Shown here: one piece after another, positions 26,698-40,704 of the stretch
Position numbering within the stretch: position 1 is the first letter of the stretch
Layout of the letters: every line of letters starts with the position of its first letter
DNA from: Labia minor
Lineage: Eukaryota > Arthropoda > Insecta > Dermaptera > Spongiphoridae
Assembly (NCBI GenBank): GCA_963082975.1
Contig: OY720345.1
Span: forward strand, 8,954,491 to 9,018,490
Reading direction: 5' to 3'
Length of the DNA: 64,000 nt
Notes under the pieces: model-generated
Database searches by the model: none
Told to the model about the DNA's origin: nothing
Seen by the model: only the letters and a program-made list of their open reading frames with translations
Made by a program: the position numbers and the translations under genes

Positions 26698-29600
26698 ATG
26701 TAAAATTTATTTTTTATATATCATTTTCTTCCATTTCTGGTCCGAAAGTCTATTTAATTCAAATTTTATACAAATCCTAATTTTTTTCATTAATTTCATA
26801 GAAAAAACATGAATTTGTCATATTATTTCAGGCAAAAGGCTACTTTTTTAAATAGAAATGTAAAATTTAATTTCTATATATAATTTTCTTCCATTTCTGG
26901 TCCTAAAGCCGATTTAATTCACATTTTATACATATCATAATTTTTTTCATTAATTTCATAGAAAAAACGTTAATATTGATAAATTATTTAGGAAAAATGC
27001 TATTTTTTTAAATACTAATGATAAATTTATTTTTTATATATGATTTTCTTCCATTTTTGATCAATTAATCGATTTTATTCATATTTCATCGATATCATAA
27101 TTTTTTTCATTAATTTCATAGAAAAAACGTGAATATTGATAAATTATTTAGGAAAAATGCTATTTTTTTAAATACTAATGTAAAATTTATTTTTTATATA
27201 TCATTTTCTTACATTTCTGGTCCGAATGTCGATTTAATTCAAATTTAATAAACATCCTTATTTTTTTCATTAATTTCATAGAAAAAACATGAATTTGTCA
27301 TATTATTTCAGGCAAAATGGTACTTTTTTCAATAGAAATGTAAAATTTATTTTTTATATATCATTTTCTTCCATTTCTGGTCTGAAAGTCTATTTAATTC
27401 AAATTTTATACAACTCCTAATTTTTTTCATTAAATTCATAGAAAAACCATGAATTTGTCATATTATTTCAGGCAAAAGGCTACTTTTTTAAATAGAAATG
27501 TAAAATTTAATTTCTATATATAATTTTCTTCCATTTCTGGTCCTAAAGCCGATTTAATTCACATTTTATACATATCATAATTTTTTTCATTAATTTCATA
27601 GAAAAAACGTTAATATTGATAAATTATTTAGGAAAAATGCTATTTTTTTAAATACTAATGTAAAATTTATTTTTTATATATCATTTTCTTCCATTTCTGC
27701 TCCTAAACACGAATTAATTCATATTTTTTATACATATCATAATTTTTTTCATTAATTTCATATAAAAAACATGAATTTGTCATATTATTTTAGGCAAAAT
27801 GCTATTTTTTTAAATACTAATGTAAAATTTATTTTTTATATATCATTTTCTTCCATTTTTGATCAATTAATCGATTTTATTCATATTTCATCAATATCAT
27901 AATTTTTTTCATTAATTTCATAGAAAAAACGTGAATATTGATAAATTATTTAGGTAAAACGCTTTTTTTTAAATACTAATTTATTTACCTTATATCATTT
28001 TCTTCCATTTCTGGTCCTAAACACGAATTAATTCATTTTTTATACATATCATAATTTTTTTCATTAATTTCATAGAAAAAACGTTAATATTGATAAATTA
28101 TTTTGGAAAAATGCTATTTTTATAAATACTAATGTAAAATTTATTTTTTATATATCATTTTCTTCCATTTCTGCTCCTAAACACGAATTAATTCATATTT
28201 TTTATACATATCATAATTTTATTCATTAATTTCATAGAAAAAACGTGAATATTGATAAATTATTTAGGAAAAATGCTATTTTTTTAAATACTAATGTAAA
28301 ATTTATTTATTATATATCATTTTCTTCCATTTCTGGTCCTAAACACGAATTAATTCATTTTTTATACATATCATAATTTTATTCATTAATTTCATAGAAA
28401 AAACGTGAATATTGATAAATTATTTAGGAAAAATGCTATTTTTTTAAATACTAATGTAAAATTTATTTTTTATATATCATTTTCTTCCATTTTTGATCAA
28501 TTAATCGATTTTATTCATATTTCATCAATATCATAATTTTTTTCATTAATTTCATAGAAAAAACGTTAATATTGATAAATTATTTAGGAAAAATGCTATT
28601 TTTTTAAATACTAATGTAAAATTTATTTTTTATATATTATTTTGTTCCATTTCTGCTCCTAAACACGAATTAATACATATTTTATACATATCATAATTTT
28701 TTTCATTAATTTCATAGAAAAAACGTTAATATTGATAAATTATTTAGGAAAAATGCTATTGTTTTAAATACTAATGTAAAATTTATTTTTTATATATCAT
28801 TTTCTTCCATTTCTGCTCCTAAACACGAATTAATTCATCTTTTTTATACATATCATAATTTTTTTCATTAATTTCATATAAAAAACATGAATTTGTCATA
28901 TTATTTTAGGCAAAATGCTATTTTTTTAAATACTAATGTAAAATTTATTTTTTATATATCATTTTCTTCCATTTTTGATCAATTAATCGATTTTATTCAT
29001 ATTTCATCAATATCATAATTTTTTTCATTAATTTCATAGAAAAAACGTGAATATTGATAAATTATTTAGGTAAAACGCTTTTTTTTAAATACTAATCTAA
29101 AATTTATTTACCTTATATCATTTTCTTCCATTTCTGGTCCTAAACACGAATTAATTCATTTTTTATACATATCATAATTTTTTTCATTAATTTCATAGAA
29201 AAAACGTTAATATTGATAAATTATTTTGGAAAAATGCTATTTTTATAAATACTAATGTAAAATTTATTTTTTATATATCATTTTCTTCCATTTCTGCTCC
29301 TAAACACGAATTAATTCATATTTTTTATACATATCATAATTTTTTTCATTAATTTCATAGAAAAAACGTGAATATTGATAAATTATTTAGGAAAAATGCT
29401 ATTTTTTTAAATACTAATGTAAAATTTATTTATTATATATCATTTTCTTCCATTTCTGGTCCTTCATTAATTTCATAGAAAAAACGTGAATATTGATAAA
29501 TTATTTAGGAAAAATGCTATTTTTTTAAATACTAATGTAAAATTTATTTTTTATATATCATTTTCTTCCATTTTTGATCAATTAATCGATTTTATTCATA

Positions 29601-29891
29601 TTTCATCGATATTAAAATTTTTTTCATTAATTTCATAGAAAAAACGTGAATATTGATAAATTATTTAGGAAAAATGCTATTTTTTTAAATACTAATGTAA
29701 AATTTATTTTTTATATATCATTTTCTTCCATTTCTGCTCCTAAACACGAATTAATTCATATTTTTTATACATATCATAATTTTTTTCATTAATTTCATAT
29801 AAAAAACATGAATTTGTCATATTATTTTAGGCAAAATGCTATTTTTTTAAATACTAATGTAAAATTTATTTTTTATATATCATTTTCTTCC
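26698..29891. repeat. Satellite segment completing the 8.47-kb unit
   Basis: About 20 monomers following copy 2. The beginning resembles 2,520-2,900 in the left domain, sharing the unusual AATACTAATGATAAATTTAT (2,871 and 27,011). It is repeated at 35.2-39.4 kb with offsets 8,466, 8,626 and 9,435, reflecting one and then about five extra monomers in the later copy. Local oddities are a 12-bp loss at 27,979 (AATACTAATTTATTTACC in place of AATACTAATCTAAAATTTATTTACC) and CATCTTTTTTATAC at 28,836, a marker shared with 38,271 and 40,795. Confidence 0.85.
29424..29541. repeat. Deleted monomer (118 bp), copy 2
   Basis: GGTCC at 29,458 joined to TTCATTAATTTC. It is 118 bp long in place of 160. The next monomer is the GATCAATTAATCG type with the private CGATATTAAAATT, an association preserved in the other copies. 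Confidence 0.92.
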
Positions 29892-32800
29892 ATTTTTGAT
29901 CAATTAATCGATTTTATTCATATTTCATCAATATCATAATTTTTTTCATTAATTTCATAGAAAAAACGTTAATATTGATAAATTATTTAGGAAAAATGCT
30001 ATTTTTTTAAATACTAATGTAAAATTTATTTTTTATATATTATTTTGTTCCATTTCTGCTCCTAAACACGAATTAATACATATTTTATACATATCATAAT
30101 TTTTTTCATTAATTTCATAGAAAAAACGTTAATATTGATAAATTATTTAGGAAAAATGCTATTTTTTTAAATACAAATGTAAAATTTATTTATTATATAT
30201 CATTTTCTTCCATTTCTGGTCCTAAACACGAATTAATTCATTTTTTATACATATCATAATTTTATTCATTAATTTCATAGAAAAAACGTTAATATTGATA
30301 AATTATTTAGGAAAAATGCTATTTTTTTAAATACAAATGTAAAATTTATTTATTATATATCATTTTCTTCCATTTCTGGTCCGAAAGTCTATTTAATTCA
30401 AATTTTATACAAATCCTAATTTTTTTCATTAATTTCATAGAAAAAACATGAATTTGTCATATTTTTTCAGGCAAAATGCTACTTTATTAAATAGAAATTT
30501 AAAATTTAATTTCTATATATAATTTTCTTCCATTTCTGGTCCTAAAGTCGATTTAATTAACATTTTATACATATCATAATTTTATTCATTAATTTTATAG
30601 AAAAAACGTGAATATTGATAAATTATTTAGGTAAAATGCTATTTTTTTAAATACTAATCTAAAATTTATTTACCTTATATCATTTTCTTCCATTTCTGGT
30701 CCTAAACACGAATTAATTCATTTTTTATACATATCATAATTTTTTTCATTAATTTCATAGAAAAAACGTTAATATTGATAAATTATTTAGGAAAAATGCT
30801 ATTTTTTTAAATACTAATGTAAAATTTTTTTATTATATATCATTTTTTTCAATTTCTGGTCCTAAACACGAATTAATTTATATTTTATCGATATCATAAT
30901 TTTTTTCAATGATTTCATAGAAAAAACCTGAATTTGTCATATTTTTTTCAGACAAAATGCTACTTTTTTAAATAGAAATGTAAAATCTATTTTTTATATA
31001 TCATTTTCTTCCATTTCTGGTCCGAAAGTCTATTTAATTCAAATTTTATACAAATCCCAATTTTTTTCATTAATTTCATAGAAAAAACATGAATTTGTCA
31101 TATTTTTTCAGGCAAAATGCTACTTTTTTAAATAGAAACGTAAAATTTAATTTCTATATATAATTTTCTTCCATTTCTGGTCCTAAAGTCGATTTAATTA
31201 ACATTTTATACATATCATAATTTTATTCATTAATTTTATAGAAAAAACGTGAATATTGATAAATTATTTAGGTAAAATGCTATTTTTTTAAATACTAATT
31301 TAAAATTTATTTTTTATATATCATTTTCTTCCATTTCTGGTCCTAAACACGAATTAATTCATTTTTTATACATATCATAATTTTATTCATTAATTTTATA
31401 GAAAAAACGTGAATATTGATAAATTATTTAGGTAAAATGCTATTTTTTTAAATACTAATTTAAAATTTATTTTTTATATATCATTTTCTTCCATTTCTGG
31501 TCCTAAACACGAATTAATTCATTTTTTATACATATCATAATTTTTTTCATTAATTTCATAGAAAAACCGTTAATATTGATAAATTATTAGGTAAAAATGC
31601 TATTTTTTTAAATACTAATGTAAAAATTTATTTACTATATATCATTTTCTTCCATTTCTGGTCCTAAACACGAATTAATTCATATTTTATACATATCATA
31701 ATTTTTTTCTTTAATTTCATAGAAAAACCGTTAATATTGATAAATTATTTAGTAAAAATGCTATTTTTTTAAATACTAATGTAAAATTTATTTACTATAT
31801 ATCATTTTCTTCCATTTCTGGTCCTAAACACGAATTAATTCATATTTTATACATATCATAATTTTTTTCATTAATTTCATAGAAAAACGTTAATATTGAT
31901 AAATTATTTAGGAAAAATGCTATTGTTTTAAATACTAATGTAAAATTTATTTACTATATATTATTTTCTTCCATTTTTGATCAATTAATCGATTTTATTC
32001 ATATTTCATCAATATCATAATTTTTTTCATTAATTTCATAGAAAAAACGTTAATATTGATAAATTATTTAGGAACAATGCTATTTTTTTAAATACTAATG
32101 TAAAATTTATTTTTTATATATTATTTTGTTCCATTTCTGCTCCTAAACACGAATTAATACATATTTTATACATATCATAATTTTTTTAATTAATTTCATA
32201 GAAAAAACGTGAATATTGATAAATTATTTAGGTAAAACGCTTTTTTTTAAATACTAATCTAAAATTTATTTACCTTATATCATTTTCTTCCATTTCTGGT
32301 CCTAAACACGAATTAATTCATTTTTTATACATATCATAATTTTTTTCATTAATTTCATAGAAAAAACGTTAATATTGATAAATTATTTTGGAAAAATGCT
32401 ATTTTTATAAATACTAATGTAAAATTTATTTACTATATATCATTTTCTTCCATTTCTGCTCCTAAACACGAATTAATTCATATTTTTTATACATATCATA
32501 ATTTTATTCATTAATTTCATAGAAAAAACGTGAATATTGATAAATTATTTAGGAAAAATGCTATTTTTTTAAATACTAATGTAAAATTTATTTTTTATAT
32601 ATTATTTTGTTCCATTTCTGCTCGTAAACACGAATTAATACATATTTTATACATATCATCATTTTTTTCATTAATTTCATAGAAAAAACGTTAATATTGA
32701 TAAATTATTTAGGAAAAATGCTATTGTTTTAAATACTAATGTAAAATTTATTTTTTATATATCATTTTCTTCCATTTCTGGTCCTAAACACGAATTAATT

Positions 32801-34346
32801 CATTTTTTATACATATCATAATTTTTTTCATTAATTTCATAGAAAAAACGTTAATATTGATAAATAATTTAGGAAAAATGCTATTTTTTTAAATACTAAT
32901 GTAAAATTTATTTTTTATATATCATTTTCTTCCATTTTTGATCACTTAATCGATTTTATTCATATTTCATCGATATCATAATTTTTTTCATTAATTTCAT
33001 AGAAAAAACGTGAATATTGATAAATTTTTTAGGAAAAATGCTATTTTTTTAAATACTAATGTAAAATTTATTTTTTATATATCATTTTCTTCCATTTTTG
33101 ATCAATTAATCGATTTTATTCATATTTCATCGATATCATAATTTTTTTCATTAATTTCATAGAAAAAACGTTAATATTGATAAATTATTTAGGAAAAATG
33201 CTATTTTTTTAAATACTAATGTAAAATTTATTTTTTATATATTATTTTGTTCCATTTCTGCTCGTAAACACGAATTAATTCATTTTTTATACATATCATA
33301 ATTTTTTTCATTAATTTCATAGAAAAAACGTTAATATTGATAAATTATTTAGGAAAAATGCTATTTTTTTAAATACTAATGTAAAATTTTTTTATTATAT
33401 ATCATTTTTTTCAATTTCTGGTCCTAAACACGAATTAATTTATATTTTATCGATATCATAATTTTTTTCAATGATTTCATAGAAAAAACCTGAATTTGTC
33501 ATATTTTTTTCAGACAAAATGCTACTTTTTTAAATAGAAATGTAAAATCTATTTTTTATATATCATTTTCTTCCATTTCTGGTCCGAAAGTCTATTTAAT
33601 TCAAATTTTATACAAATCCTAATTTTTTTCATTAATTTCATAGAAAAAACATGAATTTATCATATTTTTTCAGGCAAAATGCTACTTTTTTAAATAGAAA
33701 TGTAAAATTTAATTTCTATATATAATTTTCTTCCATTTCTGGTCCTAAAGTCGATTTAATTAACATTTTATACATATCATAATTTTATTCATTAATTTTA
33801 TAAAAAAAACGTGAATATTGATAAATTATTTAGGTAAAATGCTATTTTTTTAAATACTAATTTAAAATTTATTTTTTATATATCATTTTCTTCCATTTCT
33901 GGTCCTAAACACGAATTAATTCATTTTTTATACATATCATAATTTTTTTCATTAATTTCATAGAAAAAACGTTAATATTGATAAATTATTTAGGTAAAAT
34001 GCTATTTTTTTAAATACTAATGTAAAATTTATTTTTTATATATCATTTTCTTCCATTTCTGGTCCTAAACACGAATTAATTCATTTTTTATACATATCAT
34101 AATTTTTTTCATTAATTTCATAGAAAAAACGTTAATATTGATAAATTATTTAGGAAAAATGCTATTTTTTTAAATACTAATGTAAAATTTATTTTTTATA
34201 TATCATTTTCTTCCATTTTTGATCAATTAATCGATTTTATTCATATTTCATCAATATCATAATTTTTTTCATTAATTTCATAGAAAAAACGTTAATATTG
34301 ATAAATTATTTAGGAAAAATGCTATTTTTTTAAATACTAATGTAAA

Positions 34347-34403
34347 ATTTATTTTTTATATATTATTTTGTTCCATTTCTATATATCATTTTCTTCCATT
34401 TCT
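34347..34403. repeat. Out-of-register monomer junction, copy 3
   Basis: The 23-bp duplicated block follows CATTTCT ending at 34,380, offset 8,466 from copy 2. It confirms that the long third copy descends from the same HOR lineage. Confidence 0.9.
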
Positions 34404-37400
34404 GGTCCGAAAGTCTATTTAATTCAAATTTTATACAAATCCTAATTTTTTTCATTAATTTCATAGAAAAACCATGAATTTGTCATATTATTTCAGGCAA
34501 AAGGCTACTTTTTTAAATAGAAATGTAAAATTTAATTTCTATATATAATTTTCTTCCATTTCTGGTCCTAAAGCCGATTTAATTCACATTTTATACATAT
34601 CATAATTTTTTTCATTAATTTCATAGAAAAAACGTTAATATTGATAAATTATTTAGGAAAAATGCTATTGTTTTAAATACTAATGTAAAATTTATTTTCT
34701 ATATATTATTTTCTTCCATTTTTGATCAATTAATTGATTTTATTCATATTTCATCAATATCATAATTTTTTTCATTAATTTCATAGAAAAAACGTGAATA
34801 TTGATAAATTATTTAGGAAAAATGCTATTTTTTTAAATACTAATGTAAAATTTATTTACTATATATCATTTTCTTCCATTTCTGGTCCTAAACACGAATT
34901 AATTCATTTTTTATACATATCATAATTTTATTCATTAATTTCATAGAAAAAACGTGAATATTGATAAATTATTTAGGAAAAATGCTATTTTTTTAAATAC
35001 TAATGTAAAATTTATTTTTTATATATCATTTTCTTCCATTTCTGCTCCTAAACACGAATTAATTCATATTTTTTATACATATCATAATTTTTTTCATTAA
35101 TTTCATAGAAAAAAATGAATTTGTCATATTATTTCAGGCAAAATGGTACTTTTTTAAATAGAAATGTAAAATTTATTTTTTATATATCATTTTCTTCCAT
35201 TTCTGGTCCGAAAGTCTATTTAATTCAAATTTTATACAAATCCTAATTTTTTTCATTAATTTCATAGAATAAACATGAATTTGTCATATTATTTCAGGCA
35301 AAAGGCTACTTTTTTAAATAGAAATGTAAAATTTAATTTCTATATATAATTTTCTTCCATTTCTGGTCCTAAAGCCGATTTAATTCACATTTTATACATA
35401 TCATAATTTTTTTCATTAATTTCATAGAAAAAACGTTAATATTGATAAATTATTTAGGAAAAATGCTATTTTTTTAAATACTAATGATAAATTTATTTTT
35501 TATATATCATTTTCTTCCATTTTTGATCAATTAATCGATTTTATTCATATTTCATCGATATCATAATTTTTTTCATTAATTTCATAGAAAAAACGTGAAT
35601 ATTGATAAATTATTTAGGAAAAATGCTATTTTTTTAAATACTAATGTAAAATTTATTTTTTATATATCATTTTCTTCCATTTCTGGTCCGAATGTCGATT
35701 TAATTCAAATTTAATAAACATCCTTATTTTTTTCATTAATTTCATAGAAAAAACATGAATTTGTCATATTATTTCAGGCAAAATGGTACTTTTTTCAATA
35801 GAAATGTAAAATTTATTTTTTATATATCATTTTCTTCCATTTCTGGTCTGAAAGTCTATTTAATTCAAATTTTATACAACTCCTAATTTTTTTCATTAAA
35901 TTCATAGAAAAACCATGAATTTGTCATATTATTTCAGGCAAAAGGCTACTTTTTTAAATAGAAATGTAAAATTTAATTTCTATATATAATTTTCTTCCAT
36001 TTCTGGTCCTAAAGCCGATTTAATTCACATTTTATACATATCATAATTTTTTTCATTAATTTCATAGAAAAAACGTTAATATTGATAAATTATTTAGGAA
36101 AAATGCTATTTTTTTAAATACTAATGTAAAATTTATTTTTTATATATCACTTTCTTCCATTTTTGATCAATTAATCGATTTTATTCATATTTCATCGATA
36201 TCATAATTTTTTTCATTAATTTCATAGAAAAAACGTTAATATTGATAAATTATTTAGGAAAAATGCTATTTTTTTAAATACTAATGTAAAATTTATTTTT
36301 TATATATCATTTTCTTCCATTTCTGCTCCTAAACACGAATTAATTCATATTTTTTATACATATCATAATTTTTTTCATTAATTTCATATAAAAAACATGA
36401 ATTTGTCATATTATTTTAGGCAAAATGCTATTTTTTTAAATACTAATGTAAAATTATTTAACTATATATCATTTTCTTCCATTTTTGATCAATTAATCGA
36501 TTTTATTCATATTTCATCAATATCATAATTTTTTTCATTAATTTCATAGAAAAAACGTGAATATTGATAAATTATTTAGGTAAAACGCTTTTTTTTAAAT
36601 ACTAATCTAAAATTTATTTACCTTATATCATTTTCTTCCATTTCTGGTCCTAAACACGAATTAATTCATTTTTTATACATATCATAATTTTTTTCATTAA
36701 TTTCATAGAAAAAACGTTAATATTGATAAATTATTTTGGAAAAATGCTATTTTTATAAATACTAATGTAAAATTTATTTTTTATATATCATTTTCTTCCA
36801 TTTCTGCTCCTAAACACGAATTAATTCATATTTTTTATACATATCATAATTTTATTCATTAATTTCATAGAAAAAACGTGAATATTGATAAATTATTTAG
36901 GAAAAATGCTATTTTTTTAAATACTAATGTAAAATTTATTTTTTATATATCATTTTCTTCCATTTCTGGTCCTAAACACGAATTAATTCATTTTTTATAC
37001 ATATCATAATTTTATTCATTAATTTCATAGAAAAAACGTGAATATTGATAAATTATTTAGGAAAAATGCTATTTTTTTAAATACTAATGTAAAATTTATT
37101 TTTTATATATCATTTTCTTCCATTTTTGATCAATTAATCGATTTTATTCATATTTCATCGATATTATAATTTTTTTCATTAATTTCATAGAAAAAACGTG
37201 AATATTGATAAATTATTTAGGAAAAATGCTATTTTTTTAAATACTAATGTAAAATTTATTTTTTATATATCATTTTCTTCCATTTCTGCTCCTAAACACG
37301 AATTAATTCATATTTTTTATACATATCATAATTTTTTTCATTAATTTCATATAAAAAACATGAATTTGTCATATTATTTTAGGCAAAATGCTATTTTTTT

Positions 37401-38169
37401 AAATACTAATGTAAAATTTATTTTTTATATATCATTTTCTTCCATTTTTGATCAATTAATCGATTTTATTCATATTTCATCAATATCATAATTTTTTTCA
37501 TTAATTTCATAGAAAAAACGTGAATATTGATAAATTATTTAGGTAAAACGCTTTTTTTTAAATACTAATCTAAAATTTATTTACCTTATATCATTTTCTT
37601 CCATTTCTGGTCCTAAACACGAATTAATTCATTTTTTATACATATCATAATTTTTTTCATTAATTTCATAGAAAAAACGTTAATATTGATAAATTATTTT
37701 GGAAAAATGCTATTTTTATAAATACTAATGTAAAATTTATTTTTTATATATCATTTTCTTCCATTTCTGCTCCTAAACACGAATTAATTCATATTTTTTA
37801 TACATATCATAATTTTATTCATTAATTTCATAGAAAAAACGTGAATATTGATAAATTATTTAGGAAAAATGCTATTTTTTTAAATACTAATGTAAAATTT
37901 ATTTTTTATATATCATTTTCTTCCATTTTTGATCAATTAATCGATTTTATTCATATTTCATCAATATCATAATTTTTTTCATTAATTTCATAGAAAAAAC
38001 GTTAATATTGATAAATTATTTAGGAAAATGCTATTTTTTTAAATACTAATGTAAAATTTATTTTTTATATATTATTTTGTTCCATTTCTGCTCCTAAACA
38101 CGAATTAATACATATTTTATACATATCATAATTTTTTTCATTAATTTCATAGAAAAAACGTTAATATTG

Positions 38170-40704
38170 ATAAATTATTTAGGAAAAATGCTATTGTTTT
38201 AAATACTAATGTAAAATTTATTTTTTATATATCATTTTCTTCCATTTCTGCTCCTAAACACGAATTAATTCATCTTTTTTATACATATCATAATTTTTTT
38301 CATTAATTTCATATAAAAAACATGAATTTGTCATATTATTTTAGGCAAAATGCTATTTTTTTAAATACTAATGTAAAATTTATTTTTTATATATCATTTT
38401 CTTCCATTTTTGATCAATTAATCGATTTTATTCATATTTCATCAATATCATAATTTTTTTCATTAATTTCATAGAAAAAACGTGAATATTGATAAATTAT
38501 TTAGGTAAAACGCTTTTTTTTAAATACTAATCTAAAATTTATTTACCTTATATCATTTTCTTCCATTTCTGGTCCTAAACACGAATTAATTCATTTTTTA
38601 TACATATCATAATTTTTTTCATTAATTTCATAGAAAAAACGTTAATATTGATAAATTATTTTGGAAAAATGCTATTTTTATAAATACTAATGTAAAATTT
38701 ATTTTTTATATATCATTTTCTTCCATTTCTGCTCCTAAACACGAATTAATTCATATTTTTTATACATATCATAATTTTATTCATTAATTTCATAGAAAAA
38801 ACGTGAATATTGATAAATTATTTAGGAAAAATGCTATTTTTTTAAATACTAATGTAAAATTTATTTATTATATATCATTTTCTTCCATTTCTGGTCCTTC
38901 ATTAATTTCATAGAAAAAACGTGAATATTGATAAATTATTTAGGAAAAATGCTATTTTTTTAAATACTAATGTAAAATTTATTTTTTATATATCATTTTC
39001 TTCCATTTTTGATCAATTAATCGATTTTATTCATATTTCATCGATATTAAAATTTTTTTCATTAATTTCATAGAAAAAACGTGAATATTGATAAATTATT
39101 TAGGAAAAATGCTATTTTTTTAAATACTAATGTAAAATTTATTTTTTATATATCATTTTCTTCCATTTCTGCTCCTAAACACGAATTAATTCATATTTTT
39201 TATACATATCATAATTTTTTTCATTAATTTCATATAAAAAACATGAATTTGTCATATTATTTTAGGCAAAATGCTATTTTTTAAATACTAATGTAAAATT
39301 TATTTTTTATATATCATTTTCTTCCATTTTTGATCAATTAATCGATTTTATTCATATTTCATCAATATCATAATTTTTTTCATTAATTTCATAGAAAAAA
39401 CGTGAATATTGATAAATTATTTAGGTAAAACGCTTTTTTTTAAATACTAATCTAAAATTTATTTACTTTATATCATTTTCTTCCATTTCTGGTCCTAAAC
39501 ACGAATTAATTCATTTTTTATACATATCATAATTTTTTTCATTAATTTCATAGAAAAAACGTTAATATTGATAAATTATTTTGGAAAAATGCTATTTTTA
39601 TAAATACTAATGTAAAATTTATTTTTTATATATCATTTTCTTCCATTTCTGCTCCTAAACACGAATTAATTCATATTTTTTATACATATCATAATTTTAT
39701 TCATTAATTTCATAGAAAAAACGTGAATATTGATAAGTTATTTAGGAAAAATGCTATTTTTTTAAATACTAATGTAAAATTTATTTATTATATATCATTT
39801 TCTTCCATTTCTGCTCGTAAACACGAATTAATACATATTTTATACATATCATAATTTTTTTCATTAATTTCATAGAAAAAACGTTAATATTGATAAATTA
39901 TTTAGGAAAAATGCTATTGTTTTAAATACTAATGTAAAATTTATTTTTTATATATCATTTTCTTCCATTTCTGGTCCTAAACACGAATTAATTCATTTTT
40001 TATACATATCATAATTTTTTTCATTAATTTCATAGAAAAAACGTTAATATTGATAAATTATTTAGGTAAAATGCTATTTTTTTAAATACTAATGTAAAAT
40101 TTATTTTTTATATATCATTTTCTTCCATTTTTGATCAATTAATCGATTTTATTCATATTTCATCGATATCATAATTTTTTTCATTAATTTCATAGAAAAA
40201 ACGTGAATATTGATAAATTATTTAGGAAAAATGCTATTTTTTTAAATACTAATGTAAAATTTTTTTATTATATATCATTTTTTTCAATTTCTGGTCCTAA
40301 ACACGAATTAATTTATATTTTATCGATATCATAATTTTTTTCAATGATTTCATAGAAAAAACCTGAATTTGTCATATTTTTTTCAGACAAAATGCTACTT
40401 TTTTAAATAGAAATGTAAAATCTATTTTTTATATATCATTTTCTTCCATTTCTGGTCCGAAAGTCTATTTAATTCAAATTTTATACAAATCCTAATTTTT
40501 TTCATTAATTTCATAGAAAAAACATGAATTTGTCATATTTTTTCAGGCAAAATGCTACTTTTTTAAATAGAAATGTAAAATTTAATTTCTATATATAATT
40601 TTCTTCCATTTCTGGTCCTAAAGTCGATTTAATTAACATTTTATACATATCATAATTTTATTCATTAATTTTATAGAAAAAACGTGAATATTGATAAATT
40701 ATTT
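38170..40704. repeat. 2,524-bp HOR unit, copy 1
   Basis: Markers GCTATTG (38,190/40,714), CATCTTTTTTATAC (38,271/40,795), the deleted monomer (38,893/41,417) and ATTTACTTTATATC (39,465/41,990) all recur 2,524-2,525 bp later. Similarity begins near 38,170 and ends near 40,704, where unit 2 starts. The length is 16 monomers less the 42-bp deletion. It overlaps the end of the 9.4-kb copy, so the duplication was made out of that copy. Confidence 0.9.
38859..38976. repeat. Deleted monomer (118 bp), copy 3
   Basis: GGTCC at 38,893 joined to TTCATTAATTTC, offset 9,435 from copy 2 and 2,524 from copy 4. Confidence 0.92.

Larger units (their letters stand above)
29892..39385. repeat. Third, lengthened HOR copy (about 9.4 kb)
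   Basis: Parallels 21,425-29,950. Offset is 8,466-8,467 from 29.9 to 36.15 kb, with markers AATACAAATG 21,703/30,170, GATAAATAAT 24,393/32,859, the junction 25,914/34,380 and AATACTAATGATAAATT 27,011/35,477. It becomes 8,626 after an inserted monomer at about 36,150-36,310, and 9,435 after about five further monomers at 37.1-37.9 kb. At 31,394-31,560 one monomer differs in type from its counterparts without any length change (see findings). This copy plus the preceding one indicates a duplication of an 8.47-kb unit that was later enlarged. Confidence 0.88.
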
